From: Verrucomicrobium spinosum DSM 4136 = JCM 18804
GTDB lineage: Bacteria > Verrucomicrobiota > Verrucomicrobiia > Verrucomicrobiales > Verrucomicrobiaceae
Direction of reading: 5' to 3'
Length of the DNA stretch: 64,000 nt
NCBI RefSeq assembly: GCF_000172155.1
Contig: NZ_ABIZ01000001.1
Location: forward strand, 6,047,105 to 6,111,104
Under the pieces are notes generated by a model. That model was not told where the DNA came from. It did not search any database and was given only the letters and a program-made list of their open reading frames with translations. Of this stretch, positions 15,718-23,064 are shown piece by piece (within the stretch, counting starts at the first letter, position 1; every line of letters begins with the position of its first letter). The translations under genes were made by a program, and so were the position numbers.

Positions 15718-16371
15718 ATGTCCGCTATGAGCGATTCCAAGACGTTGTATCAGGTCCACACCGGCTCAGAGGAGCTTGGCCCGTTCACTCTCACGCAGCT
15801 GCGGTCCATGTGGAAGGCTGGCCAGTTCACTGCTGACTCCAATTGCCGCGTGGCGGGGAGGGATCAGTGGTTTCCCTTGATGCGGGTTGCCGAAAGGCAG
15901 CCATTCTTTACGCGGCTGAGGATCGTGGGGTTAACACTTATCGCGGGCGTGGTCACTCTTTACGGGCTGGCGTTTTGGCAGAACAACACTCGCGAAATGG
16001 CGGTGGCGGCGACACTGGAACGGTTTCCCAATGAGTATGTTTTCCCGGATGACCCCCTGGCACTGCGGTTTCGTGCATATGTACTTGAGAGGATGGCAAA
16101 GAGCATCGTCCGCAACGCGCCGTTCATGGGGGGGAATGTGCGCCCCGTTCATAGGCTTGCCGCTCAGGCGGTATCGTTGGCAAAAGACATGGTGGCGACT
16201 GCTGATGAATTGGGCGTGCCTGCTGAAGGCGTGAATGTGGATGATGCACAAAGAGAGGCAATCGAGCAAAAGGCATCGCCAACGAGCGACTTCATGTACC
16301 CATTGAGGGAAAAGCGTGTGGAGTTGATCAGAGCGCAAAATGAGCTGCTGAAGCAACTGAAGCAGCGCTGA
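15718..16371 (+). CDS. GYF_2-domain membrane protein co-transcribed with the repressor
   Basis: The 217-residue product has an N-terminal GYF_2 domain: YQVHTGSEELGPFTLTQLRS, then WKAGQFTADSNCRVAGRDQW, residues 11-58. Such domains bind proline-rich peptides in bacterial membrane proteins. One transmembrane segment follows (LRIVGLTLIAGVVTLYGLAFW, about 68-87), then a helical extracytoplasmic or periplasmic part of 130 residues. Its ATG follows the repressor stop with no gap (TGAATG), so it should be made in the lysogen. The alternative start is MSDSKTL three codons on. Genes in this position often modify the lysogen or exclude other phages; the sequence itself does not prove this. Confidence 0.7.
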   Translation: MSAMSDSKTLYQVHTGSEELGPFTLTQLRSMWKAGQFTADSNCRVAGRDQWFPLMRVAERQPFFTRLRIVGLTLIAGVVTLYGLAFWQNNTREMAVAATLERFPNEYVFPDDPLALRFRAYVLERMAKSIVRNAPFMGGNVRPVHRLAAQAVSLAKDMVATADELGVPAEGVNVDDAQREAIEQKASPTSDFMYPLREKRVELIRAQNELLKQLKQR

Positions 16372-16380
16372 TTGCCAAAC

Positions 16381-16470
16381 GGCCGCCAGTGTGCGATAAG
16401 GCGGCCTGAAATACTGAGTGCATCCCGACAAGTGCCCCTGCTGGGCCTGTCTGGATGCACTTTTCTTTTG
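16381..16470 (+). terminator. Terminator of the repressor operon, double hairpin
   Basis: A first stem is GGCCGCC / GGCGGCC (16381-16406). A second, long stem is AGTGCATCC / GGATGCACT (16417-16461) with an inner stem GACA..GCCC / GGGC..TGTC, followed by TTTTCTTTT. It separates the lysogenic transcript from the late block. Confidence 0.85.
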
Positions 16471-16511
16471 CGGATCATGCGGCTTTTGCGGGGTTGTTAG
16501 ACCCTCGTACC

Positions 16512-16553
16512 AAGTGGGGTTAAGAGGCGGGCGTTCCACCGAACGTCCCACTT
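16512..16553 (+). promoter_or_regulatory. Leader hairpin before the first late gene
   Basis: AAGTGGG (16512-16518) pairs with CCCACTT (16547-16553), enclosing GCGTTC-CACC-GAACGT. It lies 15 bases before the first late start codon. It could be a regulatory stem or an activator site; a late promoter could not be recognised by eye. Confidence 0.35.
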
Positions 16554-16568
16554 CAACCCACGCCGCCC

Positions 16569-17237
16569 ATGCCGCCCAACCTTGATTCGTTTCCCCGCCG
16601 TCGTCAGGACGCCCCGGCTCCTGAGCCTTCCTTTGCCACCCTTGAGCAGGTGGCCATCCAGAAGCCCCAGTTCCTCCAGGGGCACATGACCAAGCTTGGC
16701 CTGGTGCTCACGGGTCTGAGTTTGATCGGCGGCCTCTTCGGGATTGTGGTCCCGGCTGAGGAGTTGAAGGCCCTGGCCAAGACGGCCTCTGACAACTGGG
16801 GGGTGATCGGCACGCTCGTCGGTCTGGCCCTGGCCGCCTACGGCAAGATCCGGCGCAACTGGCGTCAGGACAATCTCGCTCAAATCATCGAGCCTGGCAT
16901 CGACCCCTATGTGGAGGAAGGCCGGGCCTCACAAGGTTCCCCTGCGGACATCAGCGGGAAAAGCGCGGCGGCGGACGGTGGGCCAGGCGTGGCGCGCACC
17001 GTCGCCGCGCTCCTGCTGGCAAGCTGCTTGCTGAGCAGCTGCGCCACGCAGAACTCGCCCATTCAACAGGCCATCGCGGATCGCATCCGGGGTGCCCTGG
17101 TGGTGCCAGAGTCGGGGCTCGTGGGCGGCATTGGTGCCAGGGCCTTGGGTGGGGCGGTGCCTACTACACCTTTTCAGGCGTTCTTTGCAGCGCCCTTGCA
17201 AAGTGGTGCCAACCTCAACCAGGGGGTGCAGCCGTGA
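16569..17237 (+). CDS. Phage membrane protein of the lysis region, with an internal lipobox-like part
   Basis: The 222-residue product has two hydrophobic segments near residues 42-60 (LGLVLTGLSLIGGLFGIVV) and 78-92 (WGVIGTLVGLALAAYGKI), as in small holins or Mu gp24-like proteins. Further on, about residue 141 onward, VARTVAALLLASCLLSSCAT looks exactly like a lipoprotein signal with a lipobox. A GTG at 16989 in the same frame could start it as a separate lipoprotein. The gene may thus be a fusion, or have an internal start. It opens the late block just after the terminator, overlaps the next gene by four bases and precedes an endolysin, so a lysis role is likely. Confidence 0.6.
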   Translation: MPPNLDSFPRRRQDAPAPEPSFATLEQVAIQKPQFLQGHMTKLGLVLTGLSLIGGLFGIVVPAEELKALAKTASDNWGVIGTLVGLALAAYGKIRRNWRQDNLAQIIEPGIDPYVEEGRASQGSPADISGKSAAADGGPGVARTVAALLLASCLLSSCATQNSPIQQAIADRIRGALVVPESGLVGGIGARALGGAVPTTPFQAFFAAPLQSGANLNQGVQP

Positions 17238-17623
17238 AAGGTGTTGTTTCCTCTCTCTGTCTGCCTGTCCTGCTGGCGTCCTGTGTGGTCCAGGGCGAGA
17301 AGATGCAGCGGCCTGATCAGTCCAGCTACACTTACTTCTATGGCCAGCTGGGCGGTGCGGCCAACGCGACCAGCTCCTCGGGTACATCGATCACAGCGGA
17401 CCTACAGAAGTCCTTCCAGGACTTCCTCGCCATGGTCGGCGTCTCGGTCGCCGCCTGGTCACAGGCTGCCATCGCCAAGGCCAAGGAGATCTCAACCCAA
17501 TACCAGGCGGGACAGCTCACGAAGCAACAGGCCCAGAGCCAAATGCATGCCCTCCAGATGGCTGAGTTGGCCAGCAAGGAGCGCATGGCCCTGACGCCCG
17601 TCACCGCAACCCCACTCCCCTGA
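17234..17623 (+). CDS. Small phage lipoprotein of the lysis cluster
   Basis: The 129-residue product starts at GTG (MKGVVSSLCLPVLLASC). Its signal sequence ends in LLASC at residue 17, a lipobox, so it is probably a lipoprotein attached to the inner or outer membrane. The mature part is Gln/Ala/Ser-rich and helical (KEISTQYQAGQLTKQQAQSQ). The size and setting suit an outer-membrane spanin subunit, but no spanin motif can be named and Pro-rich character is lacking. It lies three bases before the endolysin gene. Confidence 0.6.
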   Translation: MKGVVSSLCLPVLLASCVVQGEKMQRPDQSSYTYFYGQLGGAANATSSSGTSITADLQKSFQDFLAMVGVSVAAWSQAAIAKAKEISTQYQAGQLTKQQAQSQMHALQMAELASKERMALTPVTATPLP

Positions 17624-17626
17624 GCC

Positions 17627-18073
17627 ATGCCTACTCCTACCGTGAATCAACGCATCTATGCCGAGGGGCTCAAATACATTGGGGTCAAGGAATGGCCGGG
17701 GCCGAAGACCAACCCGCAAATCGCGGAGATGTTCCGCCTTGCGCCCGACTGGCTGGACCAAGACGACAGCAAGACTGCCTGGTGCGGGATCTTCCGGGGT
17801 ACCGTGGGGCACCTCACGGCCACGGGTGTGCCTGCTGAGCACTACCGGGCCGCCAACTGGCTCAACTGGGGCGAGCCGGTGAAACTGGATGATGCCCGCC
17901 AGGGTGACACCGTGGTCTTCAGCCGCACGGGCGGCAATCACGTGGCCATCTTTGACCGCCTGGAAGGCGACAAGGTCTGGGTCCTGGGTGGCAACCAGGG
18001 CAACGCCGTCAGCATCGCCCCCTATGCCCGCTCCCTGGTGCGCGGGGTGAGGCGGTTCAAGGAAAGTAAGTGA
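17627..18073 (+). CDS. Endolysin-like cysteine peptidase (NlpC/P60-CHAP type)
   Basis: The 148-residue protein has the catalytic arrangement of TIGR02594-type phage peptidases: Cys53 in TAWCGIFRG, His105 in GGNHVAIFDR, and an aromatic/Gly-rich strand VWVLGGNQGNAV. It probably cleaves peptide bonds of peptidoglycan for host lysis. There is no signal peptide, so it would need a holin. Membrane protein genes with holin-like features lie on both sides. It is close to the family's usual length. A role in entry instead of lysis cannot be excluded. Confidence 0.8.
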   Translation: MPTPTVNQRIYAEGLKYIGVKEWPGPKTNPQIAEMFRLAPDWLDQDDSKTAWCGIFRGTVGHLTATGVPAEHYRAANWLNWGEPVKLDDARQGDTVVFSRTGGNHVAIFDRLEGDKVWVLGGNQGNAVSIAPYARSLVRGVRRFKESK

Positions 18074-18101
18074 AGCGCCTCAACCTGACCCCGATTCGAG
18101 C

Positions 18102-18653
18102 ATGATCATTCCACCCATCTACATCGCCCCCTTCCTGGGCATCCTCTTCCTGTTCCTGGTCGACTTCGGGACGGCGCTGCTGCTGACATGGCTGTGCACC
18201 GTGGCCGTGGTCCACTTCGTGGAGGAGGTGCAGGGGGAGCTCTGGACCTACTTTGGCCGGATCTCAGGCAACCGCCTGGTGGAAGGCTTTGGGTTCATCG
18301 CAGGTGTGGTCTTGGTGGTGTTGCCTGCCCTGGGGCTCCAGGTGGTGGCCTCCTGGCTGACCTTCCGGCATGGCCTGCTCGCGCCTGACCCGGTGTGGCT
18401 GGGTGTGCTGGTGGGAGCCCTGGTGGGGGATGCCCTGGCATCCCATCTCTTGCTGGTGGCCCAGGGGCACACTCCCAACCCCGGCATCGGCAGTGCCCTG
18501 GTCTATGTGGTCCAGGGGGTCATGCTCACGGCCCTGTGCCAGCCCACCATTGCAGAGCATCCCTGGCTCGCAGGTCTCGGCTTCGCGGCCGGGGCGGGCT
18601 TCTTCGCCTCCGTGTTGCCCCTCATGCGGGCCACGGCACGACTGACCGCCTGA
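18102..18653 (+). CDS. Polytopic membrane protein, holin candidate
   Basis: The 183-residue protein has four or five hydrophobic segments: about residues 7-38, 60-85 (GFIAGVVLVVLPALGLQVVA), 97-118, 128-147 and 153-174. Loops are short and slightly charged. No family recognised. Its place right after the endolysin gene makes a holin or antiholin role plausible. More than three segments would be unusual for a classical holin, so another role such as a pore or envelope modifier remains possible. Confidence 0.6.
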   Translation: MIIPPIYIAPFLGILFLFLVDFGTALLLTWLCTVAVVHFVEEVQGELWTYFGRISGNRLVEGFGFIAGVVLVVLPALGLQVVASWLTFRHGLLAPDPVWLGVLVGALVGDALASHLLLVAQGHTPNPGIGSALVYVVQGVMLTALCQPTIAEHPWLAGLGFAAGAGFFASVLPLMRATARLTA

Positions 18654-18696
18654 AGGCGGAACTCCAACACTCAACACGACTCCCACGCTCCCACGT

Positions 18697-19179
18697 ATGT
18701 TATTTCCGCTACTCGCCGAGACCTTGCCCCAGACGCCCCCTGTCGATTCAGGCTTCTTCAAAGACTGGATCTCCATGGCGGTATTTGTCGGGGGGCTGGC
18801 TCTGGCCATCTACGGTCGGTTTGCCAGTCGCAAGGTGATGGTAGAGCCCAACCCTGTGCAGGTGCAGGTGCAGACTGCTCCCGTCTATGCGACCAAGGAG
18901 CAACATGAAGACCTGGCCAGGCGGATGGACCGCTTTGAGGCGAAGTTCGACAAGGCTTTCGAAGACCTAAAAAAGTCCCGGAGCGAGGATATTCAGAACC
19001 TCCACCGTCACCTGGATTCGGTGGTCAAGACGGTTGAGGAGCATTCCAAGGACGTCTCTCGCATGCACCAGGACTCGATCAAAACGGCGTTCGACCGGAT
19101 CAACGAAGTCTCTGAACAGGCCAGCAAGACGGAAGGCGTGGTCGAGATGCTGAGACAGAAAGGAGCCCGTTCGTCATGA
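18697..19179 (+). CDS. Mu gp25-like (DUF2730-type) membrane-anchored coiled-coil protein
   Basis: The 160-residue protein has one membrane segment near residues 26-42 (ISMAVFVGGLALAIYGRF), then a long charged coiled coil to the C-terminus (LARRMDRFEAKFDKAFEDLK and further heptads to about 150). This layout and its position before gp26-, gp27- and gp28-like genes agree with Mu gp25, whose role is not known. The topology also fits an inner-membrane spanin (Rz), which is the main alternative. It overlaps the next gene by four bases. Confidence 0.65.
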   Translation: MLFPLLAETLPQTPPVDSGFFKDWISMAVFVGGLALAIYGRFASRKVMVEPNPVQVQVQTAPVYATKEQHEDLARRMDRFEAKFDKAFEDLKKSRSEDIQNLHRHLDSVVKTVEEHSKDVSRMHQDSIKTAFDRINEVSEQASKTEGVVEMLRQKGARSS

Positions 19180-19442
19180 GCAATGCCAAAGCATCAGGAG
19201 AGCTGATCAAGGAAGTGCGGCGCATCTTGAGCGCCTTCCCGACTGGGAAGCGGGCCACGGCCCAGTGGCTGGCTGGCAAGATCAACAACGACACGCCCCT
19301 GGTCACCGACGAGGACCTGGTGAACGCCGCCCTGCTGTGGAACCAGGGCAAGGGTTATGTCTCTTACACCCACAACGAGGAGATGGACCAGGACGAATGG
19401 ATCCTGACCGAACGCGGCCGGAAACAAGAGGGATTGGCATGA
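19176..19442 (+). CDS. Mu gp26-like small winged-helix protein
   Basis: The 88-residue protein has a helical first part (IKEVRRILSAFPTGKRATAQ). A strand/wing part near the end (GYVSYTHNEEMDQDEW, then LTERGRKQ) recalls small winged-helix domains. The order gp25-gp26-gp27-terminase is the same as in Mu, which supports the assignment more than the sequence does. An AAAGGAG sequence lies 11 bases before the start, one of the few Shine-Dalgarno-like sites in the region. Confidence 0.55.
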   Translation: MSNAKASGELIKEVRRILSAFPTGKRATAQWLAGKINNDTPLVTDEDLVNAALLWNQGKGYVSYTHNEEMDQDEWILTERGRKQEGLA

Positions 19443-19445
19443 ACC

Positions 19446-19958
19446 ATGTCTACCAGGAAACCACGCGGAGACGCGAAACTCAAGATGCTATCAGACGAGC
19501 TCCAGGAGGAGATCTGGGAGCGTCAGAACAAGTCCACGCACGCTGCGGTGTGCAAGTGGCTGGCCGAGGAGATGGACGTCTGCACCTCGGTGGGTGCCTT
19601 GTCGGACTTCTATGCCTGGTTCTCGCTGCGACGGGATCTGCGGGAAGCGGACACGGAGATCACCGGTCTGATGGATCTCATCAAGGAGCGCGGCTCCAGC
19701 CTCGACTTGCAGCAGCTCCAGGAGCTGGAGCAGGCCCTCTTTCTGCTGCGTGCCCGGAAGAGCGGGGATTGGAAACAACAAAAGGCAGCGCTGGAGCTGG
19801 TGATCAAAGCCCAGACGGGAAAACGGGAGGATCGCAAGGTGGCGCTCATGGAGCAGAAGGTGGCCCAGGCCGACAAGGCCAAGGAGCTGCTCGGCGACAA
19901 GGCGCTCACTCCCGAGGAGCGGGATCGGAAGATGAAGGCGGTGTTTGGAATCTCATGA
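19446..19958 (+). CDS. Small terminase-like protein, Mu gp27 type (DUF3486)
   Basis: The 170-residue product is helical and basic at its start (STRKPRGDAKLKML). It fits the DUF3486 family by size, the pattern LSDELQEEIWERQNKSTH, and a following HTH-like VCKWLAEEMDVCTSVGALS with FYAWFSLRRDL. A long C-terminal helix holds KALTPEERDRKMKAVFG. It lies directly before the large terminase gene with an ATGA overlap. It probably recognises phage DNA for headful packaging started at a pac site near the left end, as in Mu. Confidence 0.75.
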   Translation: MSTRKPRGDAKLKMLSDELQEEIWERQNKSTHAAVCKWLAEEMDVCTSVGALSDFYAWFSLRRDLREADTEITGLMDLIKERGSSLDLQQLQELEQALFLLRARKSGDWKQQKAALELVIKAQTGKREDRKVALMEQKVAQADKAKELLGDKALTPEERDRKMKAVFGIS

Positions 19959-21310
19959 TGAAGTCTCCATTAGATCTCTTGCTGCCCTACCAGCGGAAGT
20001 GGGTGGATGATGAATCGCGGTTCAAGTATGGGCTGTGGTCCCGTCAGACCGGCAAGGACTTCTCCTCTGCGGCTGAGATCGTGCGTGACTGCAAGCTGCG
20101 AGACAAGACGACCTGGATGATCGCTGCACCGTCTGAGCGGCAGTCCCTGGAGACGCTGGCAAAGTGCAGTGAGTGGTCTGAGGCATTCGACCTGGCCAGT
20201 GAGGGCATCCGTGAAGAGCGTGATGGTCCCGAGGCGCTGCTGAAGCAGGGCGAGATCAAGTTTGCCAACGGCTCCCGGGTGATCGCGGTGCCTGGTCGGC
20301 CAGACACGGTGCGTGGCTTCAGCGCCAACGTGCTGATGACTGAGTTTGCGTTCTTCGAAGATCCTGACGCGACCTGGCGGGCGATCCTGCCATCCATCAC
20401 CAACCCGCTGAGGGGTGGCGAAAAAAAGGTGCGTCTCATCACCACGCCCAATGGCCAGGGCAACAAGGCACATGATCTTTGGACCAAGGAAAACTCCACC
20501 AAGCACAAGTGGAGCAAGCACAAGGTCACCATCCATGACGCGGTGGCCGCTGGTCTGCCCGTCGATCCCGAGGAGCTGCGGGCCATGCTGGATGATCCCG
20601 AGGGCTGGGCACAGGAGTACGAGTGCGAGTTCCTGGATGCTGCTGGGGTGCTGCTGTCCTACGAGCTGATTGGTTCCTGCGAGGCACCGGAGGCCACGAC
20701 GACACAGCCTGATGCATTCTGGGCCGCCCGCCCACAGTTCCCGCTCTATGCTGGGTGGGACTTCGCCCGAAAGAAGGATCTCTCCGTCCTGTGGACGGCC
20801 CAGAAGATCGGCCCGCTCCTGGTGACCAAGGAAGTGCTGGTCATGCGAGGCATGAGCACCCCCAAGCAGGTGGAGCTCGTGAGTCACCGCCTGAAAAACA
20901 TCACGCGCCTGTGCCTGGACTACACCGGAGCGGGTGTGGGCGCGGGCGATCTCCTGGTGGAGAAGTTTGGCGAGTGGAACTTCGACAAGCACCAGTTTGG
21001 CAAGGTGGAGCTGTGCACCTTTACCGACTCCCTGAAGCGTGACATCTTCCCCAGCCTGAAGGTGGCCATGGAACAGCGTGGCCTCCTCGTACCAGGCACT
21101 CGTGAGATCCGTGAGGACTTGCACTCCATGTATCGGGTGGTGACAGCGGCGGGCAACGTGACCTACCGCGCTCCTCACTCCCCCAATGGGCACGCGGACC
21201 GTTGCACTGGACTGGCTCTCTGCCGTCGTGCTGCGGGTACTGGTGGAGCTGTCGGCGGCATGCAGTCTGTGAAGTCTGCGCGTCCTCGTGAAAGGAGGAT
21301 GGCAGCATGA
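19955..21310 (+). CDS. Terminase large subunit, Mu gp28 type
   Basis: The 451-residue protein has an ATPase part with a Walker A variant (WSRQTGKD, residues 28-35), Walker B with Glu130 (NVLMTEF) and a coupling motif LITTPNGQG near 161-169. A C-terminal nuclease of RNase H fold begins at YAGWDFARKKDLSVL. It packages DNA into the capsid. The start is taken at MMKSPLDLL, overlapping the gp27-like gene by four bases. Its size is near that of Mu gp28 (about 550) but somewhat shorter; the end is a basic Gly/Ala tail after GHADRCTGLALC. Confidence 0.9.
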   Translation: MMKSPLDLLLPYQRKWVDDESRFKYGLWSRQTGKDFSSAAEIVRDCKLRDKTTWMIAAPSERQSLETLAKCSEWSEAFDLASEGIREERDGPEALLKQGEIKFANGSRVIAVPGRPDTVRGFSANVLMTEFAFFEDPDATWRAILPSITNPLRGGEKKVRLITTPNGQGNKAHDLWTKENSTKHKWSKHKVTIHDAVAAGLPVDPEELRAMLDDPEGWAQEYECEFLDAAGVLLSYELIGSCEAPEATTTQPDAFWAARPQFPLYAGWDFARKKDLSVLWTAQKIGPLLVTKEVLVMRGMSTPKQVELVSHRLKNITRLCLDYTGAGVGAGDLLVEKFGEWNFDKHQFGKVELCTFTDSLKRDIFPSLKVAMEQRGLLVPGTREIREDLHSMYRVVTAAGNVTYRAPHSPNGHADRCTGLALCRRAAGTGGAVGGMQSVKSARPRERRMAA

Positions 21311-21501
21311 TTGTTTCATCGCACATTCCAAGCCACAGAAACGGCCGCTGCTGCGTCGGGGCGAATCACCGCCCGAAGACCGGGCGTTTCGCCACGCGCC
21401 AAAATGCAAGGCCCTTGCAAGCGAATGCAAGGCCGTTGGGACGGTCATCCCATCGACCAAGGCAACTCGTGATCAGAAAGGGGGGCGTGAGCCATGTCTG
21501 A
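21307..21501 (+). CDS. Doubtful small basic ORF in the terminase-portal spacer
   Basis: The 64-residue frame starts at an ATGA overlap with the terminase gene and runs eight bases into the portal gene. It is rich in Arg, Asn and Pro, with two Cys side by side. It covers the palindromic repeat and so its residues repeat (NARPLQANARPLG). Composition looks like read-through of a repeat region rather than a gene. I keep it only because the overlap geometry is the one used by true genes here. Confidence 0.2.
   Translation: MIVSSHIPSHRNGRCCVGANHRPKTGRFATRQNARPLQANARPLGRSSHRPRQLVIRKGGVSHV
21404..21439. repeat. Copy 2 of the TTGCAAGG-type palindrome, with an extra half-site
   Basis: ATGCAAGGCCCTTGCAAG (21404-21421) is followed by a further ATGCAAGGCCGTTGG (21425-21439). 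It lies in the 180-base spacer between the terminase and portal genes. It shares its core with copies at 30329 and 37819. Confidence 0.7.
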
Positions 21502-23056
21502 CCGTCACCAAAGTGGACTGATCAACAAGCCTGCCACGGGCAATGCGGCCAGGCAGTGGAAGCAGACGCGCTACAACCCGTTGCGCAACTGCACGCCCGC
21601 CACGCTGAGCCGTGATCTCGACATGTTCGAAAGCGGCTGGGTTCGCAATGCTGCCTTGCTCTGGAATGCCATCATCGACCGCGATGACATGGTGCGCACG
21701 GTGGTGTCCAAGCGCACCAAGGCGGTGGCACATCGACCGTGGGACATTGTGCTGGTGGAAGAAGACAGCCCGGAGGCGCAGAGCCACAAGGATGCGCTGG
21801 AGACGTTCTTCAACCGGCTCACGGTGACCGATTGCCTGGACCTCAATGTCCGTGGCGGGTTCAGCTTGCTGGTGCGCCAGATGATGGGCGCGCAGATGCA
21901 CCAGTATGCGGTGCATGAGATCATCTGGAAGCCGGGCCGCGAATTGCAGGCCGAGCTGAAGTTTTGCCCACTGTACCTTTTCGAGAACACCGAGGGCAAG
22001 CTGCGCTACACCGGGCCGATGAGCCAGGCGTCTGGCATGGAACTGGATCCAGATGGGTGGATGGTCACTGTGGGCGAGGGTCTCATGAAGGCCATCTCGG
22101 TCTGCTGGATGTTCAAGAAACTCTCATTGGCCGACTGGCTCAACTTTAGTGAGCGATTCGGGATCCCGGGTGTGCATGGCACGACCAACGCGCAGATCGG
22201 CACCCCTGAATGGGATGCGTTCGTCACTGCCCTGGAGGAGTTTGCCAACGAGTGGGTCATGGCCTCCAGCACAGGCAGCGAGGTGAAGCTGATCGAAGCG
22301 GGCAAGACAGGGGAAGCCCCGTTCCGCCCAATGGTGGACCGCATGGATGCGGCCATCGCCCGCCTGGTGCGTGGAGGTGACCTCTCCACCATCAGCCGCA
22401 CGGACGGTGTGGGAGCCAGTCTGCAGGGCGAAGAATCGGGCATCCTGGAGAAGGACGATTGCGAGCTGATCTCCGACACGCTCAACATCCAGCTGACCCG
22501 CCAGGTTATTGCCTATGTCTTTGGGCCTGCGGTTGAGCCGCTGGCTTACATCAAGATTCAGCCCACTCCCGACCAGGACAACCGGGCGGAGATGGAGATC
22601 GACAACCACTTTGAAAAATTGGGCATCCCGCAGTCCAAGGCAGATATCGCCGAGAGATACGGCCGTACGCTGCCGGACGAGGGCGACGACCTGGCCGGTG
22701 AAGCGGGCAAGGCCCAGGCAGCGAGTGTGGCTGCTGCTGTCACAGCTGCCGCCCCTTCCACTACTGTGCTGGCCAATGAGGCCCCTGCTGAAGAGCAGGC
22801 CCTACGTGAGGCCGTGGTCACTGACCTGGCTCCGATCTATGCCGCCATCGCCAAGATCCTGGAGGCGGATGACGACCAGGACCTGGAGACACGTCTCCGC
22901 GAGCTGGACGGCAAGTGGGATGAGATCACCGAGGCCGTGCTGGATGGCGAGGCCACCGAGGCCGCCCTGAGCCGCATCCTGGGTGATGCCTTTGTTGAGG
23001 GCTTGAACCCTGTTGCAATCACCCGGGAAAACCTCGCCACCAAGACCAACCCTTGA
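21494..23056 (+). CDS. Portal protein, Mu gp29 type (DUF935)
   Basis: The 520-residue protein matches the DUF935 portal family: near the start RYNPLRNCTPATLSRDLDMF, then WNAIIDRDDMVRTVVSKRTK, then PWDIVLVEED. The middle has KKLSLADWLNFSERFGIPG. A C-terminal Ala/Thr-rich linker leads to a helical tail. It forms the dodecameric vertex through which DNA enters and leaves. Its place right behind the large terminase is the same as in Mu. The start is preceded by a G-rich AAAGGGGGGCG, a fair Shine-Dalgarno sequence. It overlaps the next gene by four bases if that gene uses its TTG. Confidence 0.9.
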   Translation: MSDRHQSGLINKPATGNAARQWKQTRYNPLRNCTPATLSRDLDMFESGWVRNAALLWNAIIDRDDMVRTVVSKRTKAVAHRPWDIVLVEEDSPEAQSHKDALETFFNRLTVTDCLDLNVRGGFSLLVRQMMGAQMHQYAVHEIIWKPGRELQAELKFCPLYLFENTEGKLRYTGPMSQASGMELDPDGWMVTVGEGLMKAISVCWMFKKLSLADWLNFSERFGIPGVHGTTNAQIGTPEWDAFVTALEEFANEWVMASSTGSEVKLIEAGKTGEAPFRPMVDRMDAAIARLVRGGDLSTISRTDGVGASLQGEESGILEKDDCELISDTLNIQLTRQVIAYVFGPAVEPLAYIKIQPTPDQDNRAEMEIDNHFEKLGIPQSKADIAERYGRTLPDEGDDLAGEAGKAQAASVAAAVTAAAPSTTVLANEAPAEEQALREAVVTDLAPIYAAIAKILEADDDQDLETRLRELDGKWDEITEAVLDGEATEAALSRILGDAFVEGLNPVAITRENLATKTNP

Positions 23057-23064
23057 TACCGATC

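Noticed and set aside
15718-16371. The GYF-domain gene as a holin or lysis gene.
   Set aside because: It is separated from the late lysis genes by a strong terminator and is expressed with the repressor.
16381-16470. The double hairpin as a riboswitch or small RNA gene.
   Set aside because: It follows the repressor operon and ends in TTTTCTTTT, which terminator function explains fully.
20044-21460. Leftward open frames up to about 500 codons across the terminase gene.
   Set aside because: They lie antisense to a clear terminase with Walker motifs and have composition typical of antisense GC-rich frames.
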